Positions 33,617 through 42,657 of a stretch of DNA of 64,000 nt are shown piece by piece. Each line of letters starts with the position of its first letter. Position 1 is the stretch's first letter. Made by a program: the position numbers and the translations under genes. This stretch comes from Achromobacter xylosoxidans. Its GTDB lineage: Bacteria > Pseudomonadota > Gammaproteobacteria > Burkholderiales > Burkholderiaceae_B. The notes beneath the pieces are model-generated. The model was not told where the DNA came from. It did no database searches and saw nothing but the letters and a program-made list of their open reading frames with translations. The DNA lies in the NCBI RefSeq assembly GCF_001457475.1, contig NZ_LN831029.1:3100001-3164000 (forward strand). Direction: 5' to 3'.

Positions 33617-35175
33617 GGCGTGCCGTGCAGCACCACCCGGTTGCGGCCCTGCTGTTTGGCGGCATACAGCGCGGCATCGGCGGCGTGGAAAGCCTGCAGC
33701 ACCTCCGGTCCACTGGTCGGCCATTGGGCCACCCCGGCTGACACCGTGATGCCGCCGACCAGGTCGATTTCGCGTTCGGCGGTGCGTTGGCGCAGCCGCT
33801 CGGCCACGATCACCGCCTCGGTCGGCGCCACGCCCGGCAGCAGAATGAGGAATTCCTCGCCGCCGTTGCGACAGAGGATGTCGCTGGGACGCGAGCAATC
33901 GCGCATCAGTTGCGCCACGTCCTGGATCACCTTGTCGCCCACCGTGTGGCCATACGTGTCGTTGACGCGCTTGAAGTGATCGATGTCCAGCGCCACCACG
34001 GCAAAGGGCGTGCCGGCCGCCTGCAGGTGGTCCACCGCGTCCTGCGTGCCGCGCCGGTTGCGCAGGCCGGTCAGTGGATCGGTGATGCTGGCCAGGTTCA
34101 GCTTGCCGATCTTCTCCTGCAGGCTGGTGAAGCTCCAGATCACCGCGCGCTTGAGGCGTTCGGCCTCGAAATACCAGGCCCTGACGGATTTCACGCGCTG
34201 CATCGCCACGGCCACGTCGTGATGCTCGACATTGGTGGCCAGTTGCGACAGCGGCAGGGATATCTGCCGGGCGCACCACCAGATGGCCAGCAGGAACACC
34301 ACCGCCAGCGGCGCGGCGTATCCCAGCAGCGCCCACAGCAGGTCGCGGATCGGCTCCAGCGTCACCGCGGTGGGCCGCTGCGCCACCACGCCCCAGCCGC
34401 TGGCAGGCACCGGCGCGTAGCCGGCCAGCATGTCCACGCCGCGCGAATTGGTCACCCGCCTGGCGCCGGCCTGGCCCTCGATCACCGCCTCGATCACCGG
34501 ATTGCCCGTCACCACCTCACCGACCCGCGCCGGGTCCGTGTGATAGATCAGGCGGCCGTCGCCGTCCACCACGTAGAGATAGGAGCCGTCGGTGTAATGG
34601 TGGCGCCCCAGCAGGTCCTCCAGCGCGCTTTCCTTGCGCAGGTGCAGGGTGCCGGCGACATAGCCCAGATAGCGGCCATCCGTCGAGAAGATCGGGTACG
34701 ACAGGTTGATCAGCAGATTGCCGGCGATCGATACGTAGGGCTTGCTGATGGCCGGGTGGCGCGCCTGCAACGCGGCGCGGCTGCCGGGGCTGTCTACCCG
34801 GGTGCCAAGGAAACTGCGGAAGTTCTGCGTCGTCGCCAGGATCAGCCCGTCGGCGCCAACCACGCCCACCGAATTGAAGTTCTCGCTCTGTTCCTGCACC
34901 CGCAGCACTTCGGCCGCCAGCAGCCCGGGCGAGTCCATGTGCGCGGCGATATGGCGCGCGCTGTAGCCCAGCTGGCGCTGCGCCGCCTTGAGAAAGCCGC
35001 CGGCGCTTTCCGCCAGCTTGGCGGCGTAGACCCGGTTCGATTCCAGGGTATTGGCGATGAGTTGTTCGCGCTGCAGGCGGTAACTCGCATACAGGGCGTT
35101 GGCGGTGGCGGCGATGGCGCTGAACACCGTGAGCGCGAGCACCAGCCCGCGGAGATTGATTCGCATGGAAGACAC
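33613..35175 (-). CDS. Cache-domain diguanylate cyclase
   Basis: A 520-residue membrane enzyme making c-di-GMP. An N-terminal helix (residues 10-30), a double-Cache periplasmic sensor (around 40-275; PYVSIAGNLLINLSYPIFSTDGRYLGYV), a second helix near 285-310, and a GGDEF domain with GGEEF at 438-442. RPSD five residues upstream gives a complete inhibitory site. Small molecules binding the Cache domain probably set its activity. The second Met (35166) is an alternative start. Confidence 0.94.
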   Translation of the reverse strand: MSSMRINLRGLVLALTVFSAIAATANALYASYRLQREQLIANTLESNRVYAAKLAESAGGFLKAAQRQLGYSARHIAAHMDSPGLLAAEVLRVQEQSENFNSVGVVGADGLILATTQNFRSFLGTRVDSPGSRAALQARHPAISKPYVSIAGNLLINLSYPIFSTDGRYLGYVAGTLHLRKESALEDLLGRHHYTDGSYLYVVDGDGRLIYHTDPARVGEVVTGNPVIEAVIEGQAGARRVTNSRGVDMLAGYAPVPASGWGVVAQRPTAVTLEPIRDLLWALLGYAAPLAVVFLLAIWWCARQISLPLSQLATNVEHHDVAVAMQRVKSVRAWYFEAERLKRAVIWSFTSLQEKIGKLNLASITDPLTGLRNRRGTQDAVDHLQAAGTPFAVVALDIDHFKRVNDTYGHTVGDKVIQDVAQLMRDCSRPSDILCRNGGEEFLILLPGVAPTEAVIVAERLRQRTAEREIDLVGGITVSAGVAQWPTSGPEVLQAFHAADAALYAAKQQGRNRVVLHGTP

Positions 35176-35256
35176 AGCAGGCTTGGACCTCGGGCACGCG
35201 CAGCGCCCCCCCGGGCGTCGGCAGCCGCAATTGTATTCAAGTGCGCGCCGGGCGGC

Positions 35257-36390
35257 TCAGGCGTCGGCGGGCCGGGGCGGCGGGGCGGGCCCGTCCTCGG
35301 CGTCGAGCAGGCGCGCCGCGCGCGATTGCGTCGCGGCGCCGGCGCGGTGGTAGCCCATCACCGTCGCCACGCTGGCGTGGCCCGTCATGGCCATGGTTTC
35401 CGCCAGCGGCACGTTCTGGCGCCCGGCCTCGGTGACGAATCCCGACCTCAGGCTGTGCGCGGAAAAGGGCTCGTCCAGTCCCGCCAGCCGGCTGCGCTTG
35501 ACCACGACGTCACGGACCGCCGCGGCCGCCAGCGGCTCGCCGATCACGCCTCCGCGCCGCACCCGGCGAAACAGCGGCCCCTCGGTGATGCGGGCCGCGG
35601 CCAGCCAGGCATCCAGCGCGAGCGCGGCGGCGCCAACGATGGGTTTGATGTTGTCGGCGCGGGCGGCGCCACCCTGGTTGGTCTTGGAATGCGCCAGCGC
35701 GTACAGGTAGCCCTGCGGCGTGCGCAGCGTATTGGCGGTGGTGGCGCGCACCACTTCGGAACGGCGCCGGCCGCCGCTGGCCCAGGCAAACAGCAGCAAT
35801 GCACGGTCCCGCAAGCCCTCGAGCGAATCGTCGCAAGTGTCCAGCAGCGCCTGCAGCGGCGCCTTGGTCAGGGCCGGCTTGCGCACGGGCAGGGCGCCGC
35901 GCCGGGCGTAGGCGCGCCGGGCGCGCGCCAACAGCGTGGCCACCTGTTCGTTGCGGCAGGGGTTGACCAGATCCTGCAGAGCGTGCGCTTTCGACAGCAC
36001 CGCGATGCGGTGCAGCACCGTATTCAGTGAAAGCGGTCCCGGACGCGCCTTGACGCCTTGCGCCATCAGGCGCCGGTCGATGTCGTCCGGCAGGCCGTGC
36101 CGCAATCCGTCGGTTCCCTGGACTTGCAGGTGATCGACCACGAACCGCACCACGGCGGGCGCCGCCACCGGCAACGCCAGGGGCTGGCCGAAGCGCAAGG
36201 CGAACCAGGCCGCCCAATAACGCATGGCGGCCCGGTAGGCCGATTCGGTATTGGCCGAACTGCCCTCGCGCAACAAGGCGCGGACCGCGGCCTCCGTGGC
36301 CGGGTCGAGGGCGGACGGATCCAGGGGCGCGGCCGCCGGCGACGGCGCGGCGGGCAGCGGGAGCGGCGAGGGCGGCAGGAGGGGGGGCAT
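35257..36390 (-). CDS. Tyrosine recombinase (phage-integrase family)
   Basis: Site-specific recombinase. An N-terminal SAM-like core-binding domain (STESAYRAAMRYWAAWFALRFGQPL-type pattern) is followed by a catalytic domain with the R-H-R-H-Y set: Arg in ASGGRRRSEVV, HSLRSGF, TGHASVATVMGYHR. All catalytic residues appear present. Upstream of 36390 the frame stays open, but the added residues are low-complexity and no ribosome site is clear, so the start is uncertain. I see no flanking att repeats or prophage genes, so it may be a lone chromosomal recombinase. Confidence 0.85.
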   Translation of the reverse strand: MPPLLPPSPLPLPAAPSPAAAPLDPSALDPATEAAVRALLREGSSANTESAYRAAMRYWAAWFALRFGQPLALPVAAPAVVRFVVDHLQVQGTDGLRHGLPDDIDRRLMAQGVKARPGPLSLNTVLHRIAVLSKAHALQDLVNPCRNEQVATLLARARRAYARRGALPVRKPALTKAPLQALLDTCDDSLEGLRDRALLLFAWASGGRRRSEVVRATTANTLRTPQGYLYALAHSKTNQGGAARADNIKPIVGAAALALDAWLAAARITEGPLFRRVRRGGVIGEPLAAAAVRDVVVKRSRLAGLDEPFSAHSLRSGFVTEAGRQNVPLAETMAMTGHASVATVMGYHRAGAATQSRAARLLDAEDGPAPPPRPADA

Positions 36391-36573
36391 GCGATGGCGC
36401 GGCTTCACGGCCGAATGGCTGAACCGCAATTGTGCCCGATCCGCCCGCGCGGCCGGCGGCAATCGCGCCAGCATTGTTACTCCCCGCCTGGCGGGCTCCC
36501 GCGGCACCATGTCAGTCAGAAGGCGCGGGCATGCCGCCGACAGCATGCGCAGACGGAAACCAAGGAGAGGACG

Positions 36574-37368
36574 ATGACTTCACACAGGATAGGGACGCGC
36601 CAGGAATGGCTGGCGGCGCGGCTGGCGCTGCTGGACGCCGAAAAGCGCCTGACGCGCGCCAGCGACGAGGTGGCGCGGCAGCGGCAGGCGCTGCCATGGG
36701 TGCGCCTGGACAAGTCGTACCGTTTCGATACGGACAGCGGCGCCGCGACCCTCGCCGACCTGTTCCAGGGGCGGTCGCAGTTGCTCGTGTATCACTTCAT
36801 GTTCGGACCCGACTACAAGGCCGGTTGCCCCTCGTGTTCGTCGATCGCCGACGGTTTCAACGGCATCGTCACGCACCTGGCCCACCACGACGTCATGCTG
36901 TGGGCCGTGTCGCGGGCCCCGCTGGAGAAGCTGCAGGCCTACAAGCACAGGATGGGCTGGACGTTTCCCTGGGCCTCGTCCGCCGGGAGCGACTTCAATT
37001 TCGATTTCAACGCCTCGTTCACCCCGGCCCAGCAGCAGGCGGGCGTGGAGTACAACTTCCGCCGCGACGACCCGGTCATGCAACTGGCCACTGCCGCGCA
37101 GCCCCCGGCGGAGTTCGTGACCTGGGCGGGCACCACCGGCACCGACCTGCCCACCTATATGCGGGAACGCGAGGGCATGAGCGCGTTCGCGCTGCAGGAC
37201 GGAGAGATCCACCACACCTATTCCACCTATTCGCGCGGCACCGATGCCATCTGGGGCATGTACGCCTGGCTCGACCGCGCGCCCAAGGGCCGCAACGAGG
37301 ACGGGTTGTGGCTGCGCCGGCGCGATGAGTATGGCGGCCCCGGGCCGGCCGGGAGCGCTGGCACATGA
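36574..37368 (+). CDS. DUF899 thioredoxin-like family protein
   Basis: A 264-residue cytosolic protein behind an excellent ribosome site (AAGGAGAGG). DUF899 blocks: ALPWVRLDKSYRFDT, QLLVYHFMFGPDY, GCPSCSSIADGFNG (CxxC), WAVSRAPLEKLQAYKHRMGW, SDFNFDFN, HHTYSTYSRGTD. The fold is thioredoxin/AhpC-like, so a redox role is plausible but unproven. The stop overlaps the start of the next gene, a common DUF899 partner arrangement. Confidence 0.9.
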   Translation: MTSHRIGTRQEWLAARLALLDAEKRLTRASDEVARQRQALPWVRLDKSYRFDTDSGAATLADLFQGRSQLLVYHFMFGPDYKAGCPSCSSIADGFNGIVTHLAHHDVMLWAVSRAPLEKLQAYKHRMGWTFPWASSAGSDFNFDFNASFTPAQQQAGVEYNFRRDDPVMQLATAAQPPAEFVTWAGTTGTDLPTYMREREGMSAFALQDGEIHHTYSTYSRGTDAIWGMYAWLDRAPKGRNEDGLWLRRRDEYGGPGPAGSAGT

Positions 37369-37676
37369 ACGGCGGCGGGCACGGCACGGATAGCGGCGCC
37401 GGCCTGCATGGCGGCAGCCGGGCGGCGGGGATCGCCGGCGCCTTCGCGGACCGGCTCGCCCTGGCTGCCACGCCGGTCTTCGCACTGATGGCGTTGCTGG
37501 CGGCCATGCGCGAGGCCGGCGCCATGGCGGCGCTGTGCGGCGCCGGCGCCTGGCCGTTCGATGGCATGGCGTGGATGTATGCCTTGATGAGCGTCTTCCA
37601 CGCCGCGCCCTGGCTGCGGCGCCTCGCGCGGCCGCCTCGCGGCATGCGGCATCCGCCTTCCGGCGCGGGTCGATGA
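37365..37676 (+). CDS. Small hydrophobic membrane protein paired with DUF899
   Basis: A 103-residue protein overlapping the DUF899 stop by four bases. Two hydrophobic segments (RLALAATPVFALMALLAAM; MAWMYALMSVFHAAPWL) suggest a small membrane protein with a basic C-terminus. I do not recognise the family. A terminator follows at 37691. Confidence 0.65.
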   Translation: MNGGGHGTDSGAGLHGGSRAAGIAGAFADRLALAATPVFALMALLAAMREAGAMAALCGAGAWPFDGMAWMYALMSVFHAAPWLRRLARPPRGMRHPPSGAGR

Positions 37677-37690
37677 CGCATTCCGGAACC

Positions 37691-37716
37691 AAAGCCGCGC
37701 CCAGCGGCTTTTTTTG
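37691..37716 (+). terminator. Intrinsic terminator after DUF899 operon
   Basis: AAGCCGC (37692-37698), loop GCCCA, GCGGCTT (37704-37710), then a run of T. It ends immediately before the SoxR-box promoter at 37717. Confidence 0.85.
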
Positions 37717-37747
37717 TTGACCTCAACCTAACTTCAGGTTTTACAGT
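37717..37747 (+). promoter_or_regulatory. Second SoxR-box promoter (doxX-2)
   Basis: TTGACC (37717-37722), 19-base spacer, TACAGT (37742-37747). CCTCAACCTAACTTCAGG (37721-37738) is a SoxR box with three differences from CCTCAAGTTAACTTGAGG. The layout is the same as at 33087-33117. Confidence 0.85.
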
Positions 37748-37853
37748 GCCGAACCCTTTGTTCGGCAAGCCCGGGATCGCTTCGGGCTTTGTGCCCCTTT
37801 GCCCATCCGCACCATGGGAACGGGGATCCCTGTTGTCTTTTGGAGTTTCGTGC

Positions 37854-38312
37854 ATGCATCAACGCATCGGGCAGGTCTTGGACGGTCACTGGCTTTGGAT
37901 CTGCGCTCGCATTCTGCTGGGGCTGGTGTTTCTTTGTTCCGGCCTGGCCGGGGTCTTTGACGCCCAGGGCGGCCAGTCGCTCGCGGGCGCTGGCGCGTCC
38001 GGATCGGGGCGGCTGCTCCATATCGTCACGATCGCCGTCCAGGTCTGCGGCGCCGTACTGATCATGCTGGGGCAGCGGTTGTGGCTCGGCGCGGCGGCGT
38101 TGGCGGCGTTGCTGCTGGCGACCCTTTTCGTGTTCCATCCGTTCTGGCAGTCCCCCCAACCCCTGGCCGAATTCCCCATGCACTGGGCGTTGAAGGACGC
38201 AGCCCTGATCGGCGGGTTGATGGCGGCGGCGATTGCGGACCGGCTCAGGCAGCGGCTGCGCACGGCGCTGGAGCTCTATGCCGGCGTGCCGCCGCGGCAA
38301 GCCGGGCGGTGA
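37854..38312 (+). CDS. DoxX-family membrane protein 2 (SoxR-regulated)
   Basis: A 152-residue paralogue of the 33209 gene: LDGHWLWICARILLGLVFLCSGLAGVFDAQGG matches its first helix, with later helices near residues 55-75, 78-95 and 117-132. ATG 37854 follows GGAG; upstream in-frame residues would start before the promoter's transcript and are excluded. The leader is about 100 bases long. Confidence 0.88.
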   Translation: MHQRIGQVLDGHWLWICARILLGLVFLCSGLAGVFDAQGGQSLAGAGASGSGRLLHIVTIAVQVCGAVLIMLGQRLWLGAAALAALLLATLFVFHPFWQSPQPLAEFPMHWALKDAALIGGLMAAAIADRLRQRLRTALELYAGVPPRQAGR

Positions 38313-38357
38313 CTCGCAGCCGGCGGGCGCCTTGTGTCTTGCCGCGCGACGGCGTCA

Positions 38358-39767
38358 TCAGGCCGGAGCGGGGACCACCGCCGCCAGCAGATCATCCGGA
38401 TGCACCATCAGCGACCGTGCCCGTTCGCGCATGGCTGCCAGCCCCAACAGGGGTTGCCAGCGCGCCGCGCGTTGCAGGTCGAGCCAGAGTGGCTCCAGCA
38501 TGTCCGCATCGAGCGGTCCGCCCTCGGCCAGGGCGGTTGCGTAGGCCAGGCTGGCCGGCGCCGACAGGAGTTGCATGCGGCTGGCGGCGTTGAGCGGCGC
38601 GAACGGGCCGTCGGCCGGCGCGTCGCAGCAGTACAGCACCGCGTCGGCCAGCGCCGCCTCCCGCGTGGGCAGCGTCGCCAACGAGGCGCCGCGCACCTGC
38701 ACCCGGCCCTGCTGCGTGGCAAACGCATAGACCGCGCCGGATTGGGCGCGGGCGAGCAGGCGCAGGCCGCGCAGCAGGCGAGGCAGGTCGGTCGTGGCCG
38801 CCTCGACGGAAGCCTTGGCCTCGACCACCAGGCAGATGTCCCACACCGGCGGGCAAGAAGCGGGTCCTTCGGCGCGGCGCAACAGGACCGCATCCCACTC
38901 CGTTTTGGCCCGGTCGGCGTCGGCGGCGAGTTCGGCCGGCACCCGCAGCGACGTTACGACACGATAGCGGGGGGCCGCGGCGTTCCCCGGCCCGTCCGGG
39001 TCTGCCTGCGCCCGCGTCTGGTCGAGATATCTGGCCACGGCTTCCAGCGCGCGCGTCGCCAGCACTTCCACCGCGACACCCCGTTGCCGGGCGAGCTGGC
39101 CCTGGGCGCTGGCCTCGTCACTGCCGGCGCGGGGACCTTGCTTTTCGCGGATCGATGTGTACTGCCGCACGCGGGGATCCTGGCTCAGCGCATCGATGCG
39201 CTCCAGGCGGGCCAGGGCTGGGGACTGAAGCAGCGCCCGCAGCGCGGGCGCCAGGCCTTCGGCGTGCTTGACCTCGGGCAAGGCTTCAAGCGCCAGCGCG
39301 ATGCGGCTCATGCGCGGCCATGCCGCCGCCGTGGCGGCGGCATGCAGGTCGGCCAGCAGGGCGCGCGCCGCATCCGTGGCCACGCGCGATGGCTTGCGCG
39401 GGTGTGCCAGGGCGTCGACCGCCGTGCGCAGCTGGCGTCGGTCGCAGGCCTCCTGGCGGCGCAGGGCCAGGAATTCGCGCACCTGGGAATAGCGGTGTTC
39501 CAGCACCATCGCCTGGAATGCGGGATCGCCATCTTCCGGCCGCAGGGCCGCGCGCACCAGGCTCGCGAGCGCGGCGATGAAGGCCTCGCGCAAGGCGGGG
39601 TCTGGCGGTTGGCCCGCGGCCCGCGCCGCCTGCAACTGCTCGATCGCCCGCGCCAGCGCGGCGCCCGGCCCGCAGTCGGTCGCCAGGGCGGCGGCCCGCG
39701 GGCGGGGGATGCGATAGCGCCGCGCCACGGTGTGCAGCAGGGCGGAAAGCGGCGAGGCAGGTGGCAT
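38358..39767 (-). CDS. Unrecognised 469-residue protein with nuclease-like motif
   Basis: A soluble, helical, Ala/Arg-rich protein that I cannot assign to a characterised family. The N-terminal part (LLHTVARRYRIPRPRAAAL) is helical; the C-terminal half contains TEWDAVLLRR and, about 20 residues on, VWDICLVVEAKAS. This ExD...ExK arrangement resembles the catalytic core of PD-(D/E)XK enzymes. Similar proteins are, as I recall, widely and doubtfully labelled in Burkholderiales. Start: ATG 39767; a TTG at 39788 is in frame. It stands alone, convergent with doxX-2. Confidence 0.7.
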   Translation of the reverse strand: MPPASPLSALLHTVARRYRIPRPRAAALATDCGPGAALARAIEQLQAARAAGQPPDPALREAFIAALASLVRAALRPEDGDPAFQAMVLEHRYSQVREFLALRRQEACDRRQLRTAVDALAHPRKPSRVATDAARALLADLHAAATAAAWPRMSRIALALEALPEVKHAEGLAPALRALLQSPALARLERIDALSQDPRVRQYTSIREKQGPRAGSDEASAQGQLARQRGVAVEVLATRALEAVARYLDQTRAQADPDGPGNAAAPRYRVVTSLRVPAELAADADRAKTEWDAVLLRRAEGPASCPPVWDICLVVEAKASVEAATTDLPRLLRGLRLLARAQSGAVYAFATQQGRVQVRGASLATLPTREAALADAVLYCCDAPADGPFAPLNAASRMQLLSAPASLAYATALAEGGPLDADMLEPLWLDLQRAARWQPLLGLAAMRERARSLMVHPDDLLAAVVPAPA

Positions 39768-39841
39768 GGACGGCGGCGGAGCGGGCAATCCCCAACTTTA
39801 CCGCCATCGCGGCCCGACCATGGGGACCGGCGGCCGCCGCG

Positions 39842-40651
39842 TCAGAACGGCGTTTCGATCGTCTGGTGCGCTTCTTCGCGGACCCGGTGCAGGATGTGCC
39901 GGCGCATCTCGCCGACCTGCCGGTCGAGCGCCAGCGCCTCGATGTCGCGCGGGCGTCCGGCGGGCACCGCCAGGTCCTCGACGATGCGCCCGGGCCGGGC
40001 CGACATGACCAGGATCCGGTCGGCCAGGAACAAGGCTTCGTCGACGTCGTGCGTCACGAACAGCACGGTGGGGCGGGTCGCGGCCCAGATGTCGCCCAGC
40101 AGTTCCTGCATCATCATGCGGGTCTGCGCATCGAGCGCGCCGAAGGGTTCGTCCATCAGCAGGATGCCCGGATTCAGGATCCAGGCCCGCGCCAGCGCCG
40201 CCCGCTGCTGCATGCCCCCGGACAACTGCCAGGGCGCATGACGCTCGAATCCCTTCAAGCCCACCCGGCGCAGGTACTCGCGCGCCTCTGGCAGGTAGTC
40301 TTGCGGACTCGCGCCCGCCATGCGTGGGCCGAAGGTAATGTTGTCCAACACCGACAGCCAGGGGAACAGGGCCGGCTTCTGGAACACCACGCCTCGCCCG
40401 GGGCTGGGGCCGCGCACTTCGCGTCCATGCGCCAGCACCGCCCCGCGGGTGGGCGGCTCGAAGCCGGCGACCAGGTTCAGGATGGTCGACTTGCCGCAAC
40501 CCGAAGGCCCCAGCAGGCAGACGAACTGGCCTTGCGGAATCGCCAGCGATACGTCTTCCAGGGCTCGTGTGCGCGCCTCGCCGCGCCTGCCGGACAGTCC
40601 GAAGTCCTTGCCCGCGCCGCGCAACTCGATCACGTTCTGCGGGATGCTCAT
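39842..40651 (-). CDS. tauB: Taurine/sulfonate-type ABC transporter ATP-binding protein
   Basis: A 269-residue ATPase: Walker A LLGPSGCGKST, Q-loop VFQKPALFPWLSV, signature LSGGMQQR, Walker B ILLMDEPFGALDAQT, switch His in FVTHDVDEA. It belongs to the SsuB/TauB family. It overlaps the permease stop by four bases and is third in a TauA-C-B operon. The substrate (taurine or a related organosulfonate) is inferred from the binding protein. Confidence 0.85.
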   Translation of the reverse strand: MSIPQNVIELRGAGKDFGLSGRRGEARTRALEDVSLAIPQGQFVCLLGPSGCGKSTILNLVAGFEPPTRGAVLAHGREVRGPSPGRGVVFQKPALFPWLSVLDNITFGPRMAGASPQDYLPEAREYLRRVGLKGFERHAPWQLSGGMQQRAALARAWILNPGILLMDEPFGALDAQTRMMMQELLGDIWAATRPTVLFVTHDVDEALFLADRILVMSARPGRIVEDLAVPAGRPRDIEALALDRQVGEMRRHILHRVREEAHQTIETPF

Positions 40652-41421
40652 GCGTCTTTTCCCGTCCAGGGGGCGAAGCGCTTCTGCGCCGCCAGCAGCA
40701 GGACGTCCAGCAGATAGCCGATCAGGCCCAGCAGCACGATTCCCAGGATGACGACGTCGGTGCGCAGGTAGTTGCCGGCATTCAGGACCATCCAGCCCAG
40801 GCCGGTATTGGCGGCGACCAGTTCCGCCGCAATCAGCGCGGTCCAGCCGATGCCCAGCGACAGCCGCACGCTGGTGAACAGTTCCGGCAGGGTATGCGGC
40901 AGCACGACGTGGCGGAACACCTGCGCGCGGCTCGCGCCCAGCACCTGGGCCGCGCGCAGGCGCGCGGCGCTGACGCCGCCGACCGCGGCGGCGGCGCCAA
41001 CCAGGATGCTGAGGAAGCTGGCGATGAAGATCAGGAAGAACTTGGAACCTTCGCCGATCCCGAACCAGACCACCGTAAGCGGAATCAGCGCGATCTTGGG
41101 CAGCGGCCGCAGGAACTGCACGAAAGGATCAAGCACCGCCGAGAGGGCCGGCGACATGCCCATCAGCAGGCCCAGCGGCACGCCGATCACGATGGCGGCC
41201 GCGAATGCGACGCCCGCGCGGGCCACGCTGGTGGCCGTGTGTTCCCACAAGGAGGTCTGCTGATAGCCGTGCATGGCGACGTCCACGGCGGTGCGCAGGA
41301 CCTCGGACGGGGGAGGCAGCAGCAGCGGGTCCGTCCACCCGAATCGGGCCGACAACTGCCATGCGATCAGCGCGAGGGCCACCGAGGCCGCGCTGATCGC
41401 GTAACGATATGCCTGTTTCAT
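40648..41421 (-). CDS. tauC: Taurine/sulfonate-type ABC transporter permease
   Basis: A 257-residue inner-membrane permease with about six helices and the EAA loop (AAQVLGASRAQVFRHVVLPHTLPELFTSVRLSLGIGW), which contacts the ATPase. TauC/SsuC family. Start ATG 41421 lies five bases after the binding-protein stop. Confidence 0.88.
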   Translation of the reverse strand: MKQAYRYAISAASVALALIAWQLSARFGWTDPLLLPPPSEVLRTAVDVAMHGYQQTSLWEHTATSVARAGVAFAAAIVIGVPLGLLMGMSPALSAVLDPFVQFLRPLPKIALIPLTVVWFGIGEGSKFFLIFIASFLSILVGAAAAVGGVSAARLRAAQVLGASRAQVFRHVVLPHTLPELFTSVRLSLGIGWTALIAAELVAANTGLGWMVLNAGNYLRTDVVILGIVLLGLIGYLLDVLLLAAQKRFAPWTGKDA

Positions 41422-41426
41422 GCCGC

Positions 41427-42440
41427 TCAGTTCCCCGCCTGCCGCAGGAATGACGCATTGTTGAACGGCACGAAACTGGCCGGCACGCGGGTCGACTGCA
41501 GCTGCCCGGCCTTGACCAGGAACGCGGCGGTCTCGGCCTGGGCGCGGGCAATGCCGGAGGGCGCGCCGTCGGCGCTCGCGCCCAGGTATTCGGCGGAGAG
41601 CAGTTCCGCGATGGTCGGATACTCCATCCCGCGCAGCGCGGTGCGCACCGAGTCCACGGGCTGGTCGAGCGTGGCGGCGATGGTGGCGGCGGCCCGCTCG
41701 GGGTCCTGCCGGTATTCCTCGACCTTTTTCTGGTAGTTCTTCAGGAACGCGGCGACCAGTTGCGGGTACTTGGCGGCGAAATCCTTGCTGACGACGAAAT
41801 TGTTGTAGATGAGCACGCCGTCCTTGCGCAGGTCGCCGGTGGAAAACACCACGTGGGCGCCGTCCGCGACCAACTGGGCCTTGGCCGGATCCCAGGCGTA
41901 GGCGCCGTCGATGTCGCCGCGCTTCCAGGCCGCCACGATCTCCGCCGGCTTGAGCGGCACGAGCTTGACCTTGGCGCGGTCGGCGTGGCCGCGGTCGAGC
42001 AGGGCTTCCAGCGCGTACTGGGCGGTCGAATTGGGCGGGTAGGCGATGGTCCTGCCTTCGATGCCCTTGACGTCTTTGATGTCCGCCCGCACCACCAGTT
42101 GTTCGGCCGTGGTGATGATTTCGGGCACCGAGATGAGTTCGATCGGCAGGCCCTGCGCGTACCCGGACACCGCCGGATTGGAGCCGAAGCGGGCAATGTC
42201 GATCTGCTTGCTGGCGAACAGCGCGAGCACGTCCGCGCCGGTATTGAACTGCACCCATTTCACGGGCACGCCGAGCGCCTGGTCGAACGATTTGTCCGCC
42301 TTGCCCAATACCCATACGCGCGGCGCGCCGGCCCAGGCGAAGCGCACTTCCGCCGGCGCGGCCGTGGTGTCGGCGCTGGCGGTTGCCGCGAGGGTCGCGG
42401 CCGCCAGGCCGAACAGGAGTTTGGTCGTCAGGGATTTCAT
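41427..42440 (-). CDS. tauA: Taurine-type ABC transporter substrate-binding protein
   Basis: A 337-residue periplasmic protein with a signal peptide ending ATASA/DTT near residue 23. TauA-like blocks: FNTGADVLALFASKQIDIARFGSNPAVSGYAQGLPIELI, KPAEIVAAWKRGDIDGAYAWDPA. It heads the leftward operon. The 217-base gap upstream contains an AT-rich stretch near 42505-42525 that may hold its promoter. No taurine dioxygenase or Xsc gene is nearby. Confidence 0.85.
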   Translation of the reverse strand: MKSLTTKLLFGLAAATLAATASADTTAAPAEVRFAWAGAPRVWVLGKADKSFDQALGVPVKWVQFNTGADVLALFASKQIDIARFGSNPAVSGYAQGLPIELISVPEIITTAEQLVVRADIKDVKGIEGRTIAYPPNSTAQYALEALLDRGHADRAKVKLVPLKPAEIVAAWKRGDIDGAYAWDPAKAQLVADGAHVVFSTGDLRKDGVLIYNNFVVSKDFAAKYPQLVAAFLKNYQKKVEEYRQDPERAAATIAATLDQPVDSVRTALRGMEYPTIAELLSAEYLGASADGAPSGIARAQAETAAFLVKAGQLQSTRVPASFVPFNNASFLRQAGN

Positions 42441-42657
42441 GGATGGCTTCCTGCAATCAGAAAAGCCGCAGATTGTGGGATGTCTTTCCGCTCGGGGAAA
42501 CTACCGAATTTTCATAAACATAGAGTTGCGCGCGAGACGCGAGCGCGGGCCATGGCATGCCATGCCGATATGAAAAGAATGTCGTTCACGCCCCGCGCCG
42601 CGCTTGCTATGCTGTCCGGTCCGCCCGTTTTCCATTGCGCCGCCGCCCGCCACCTTC

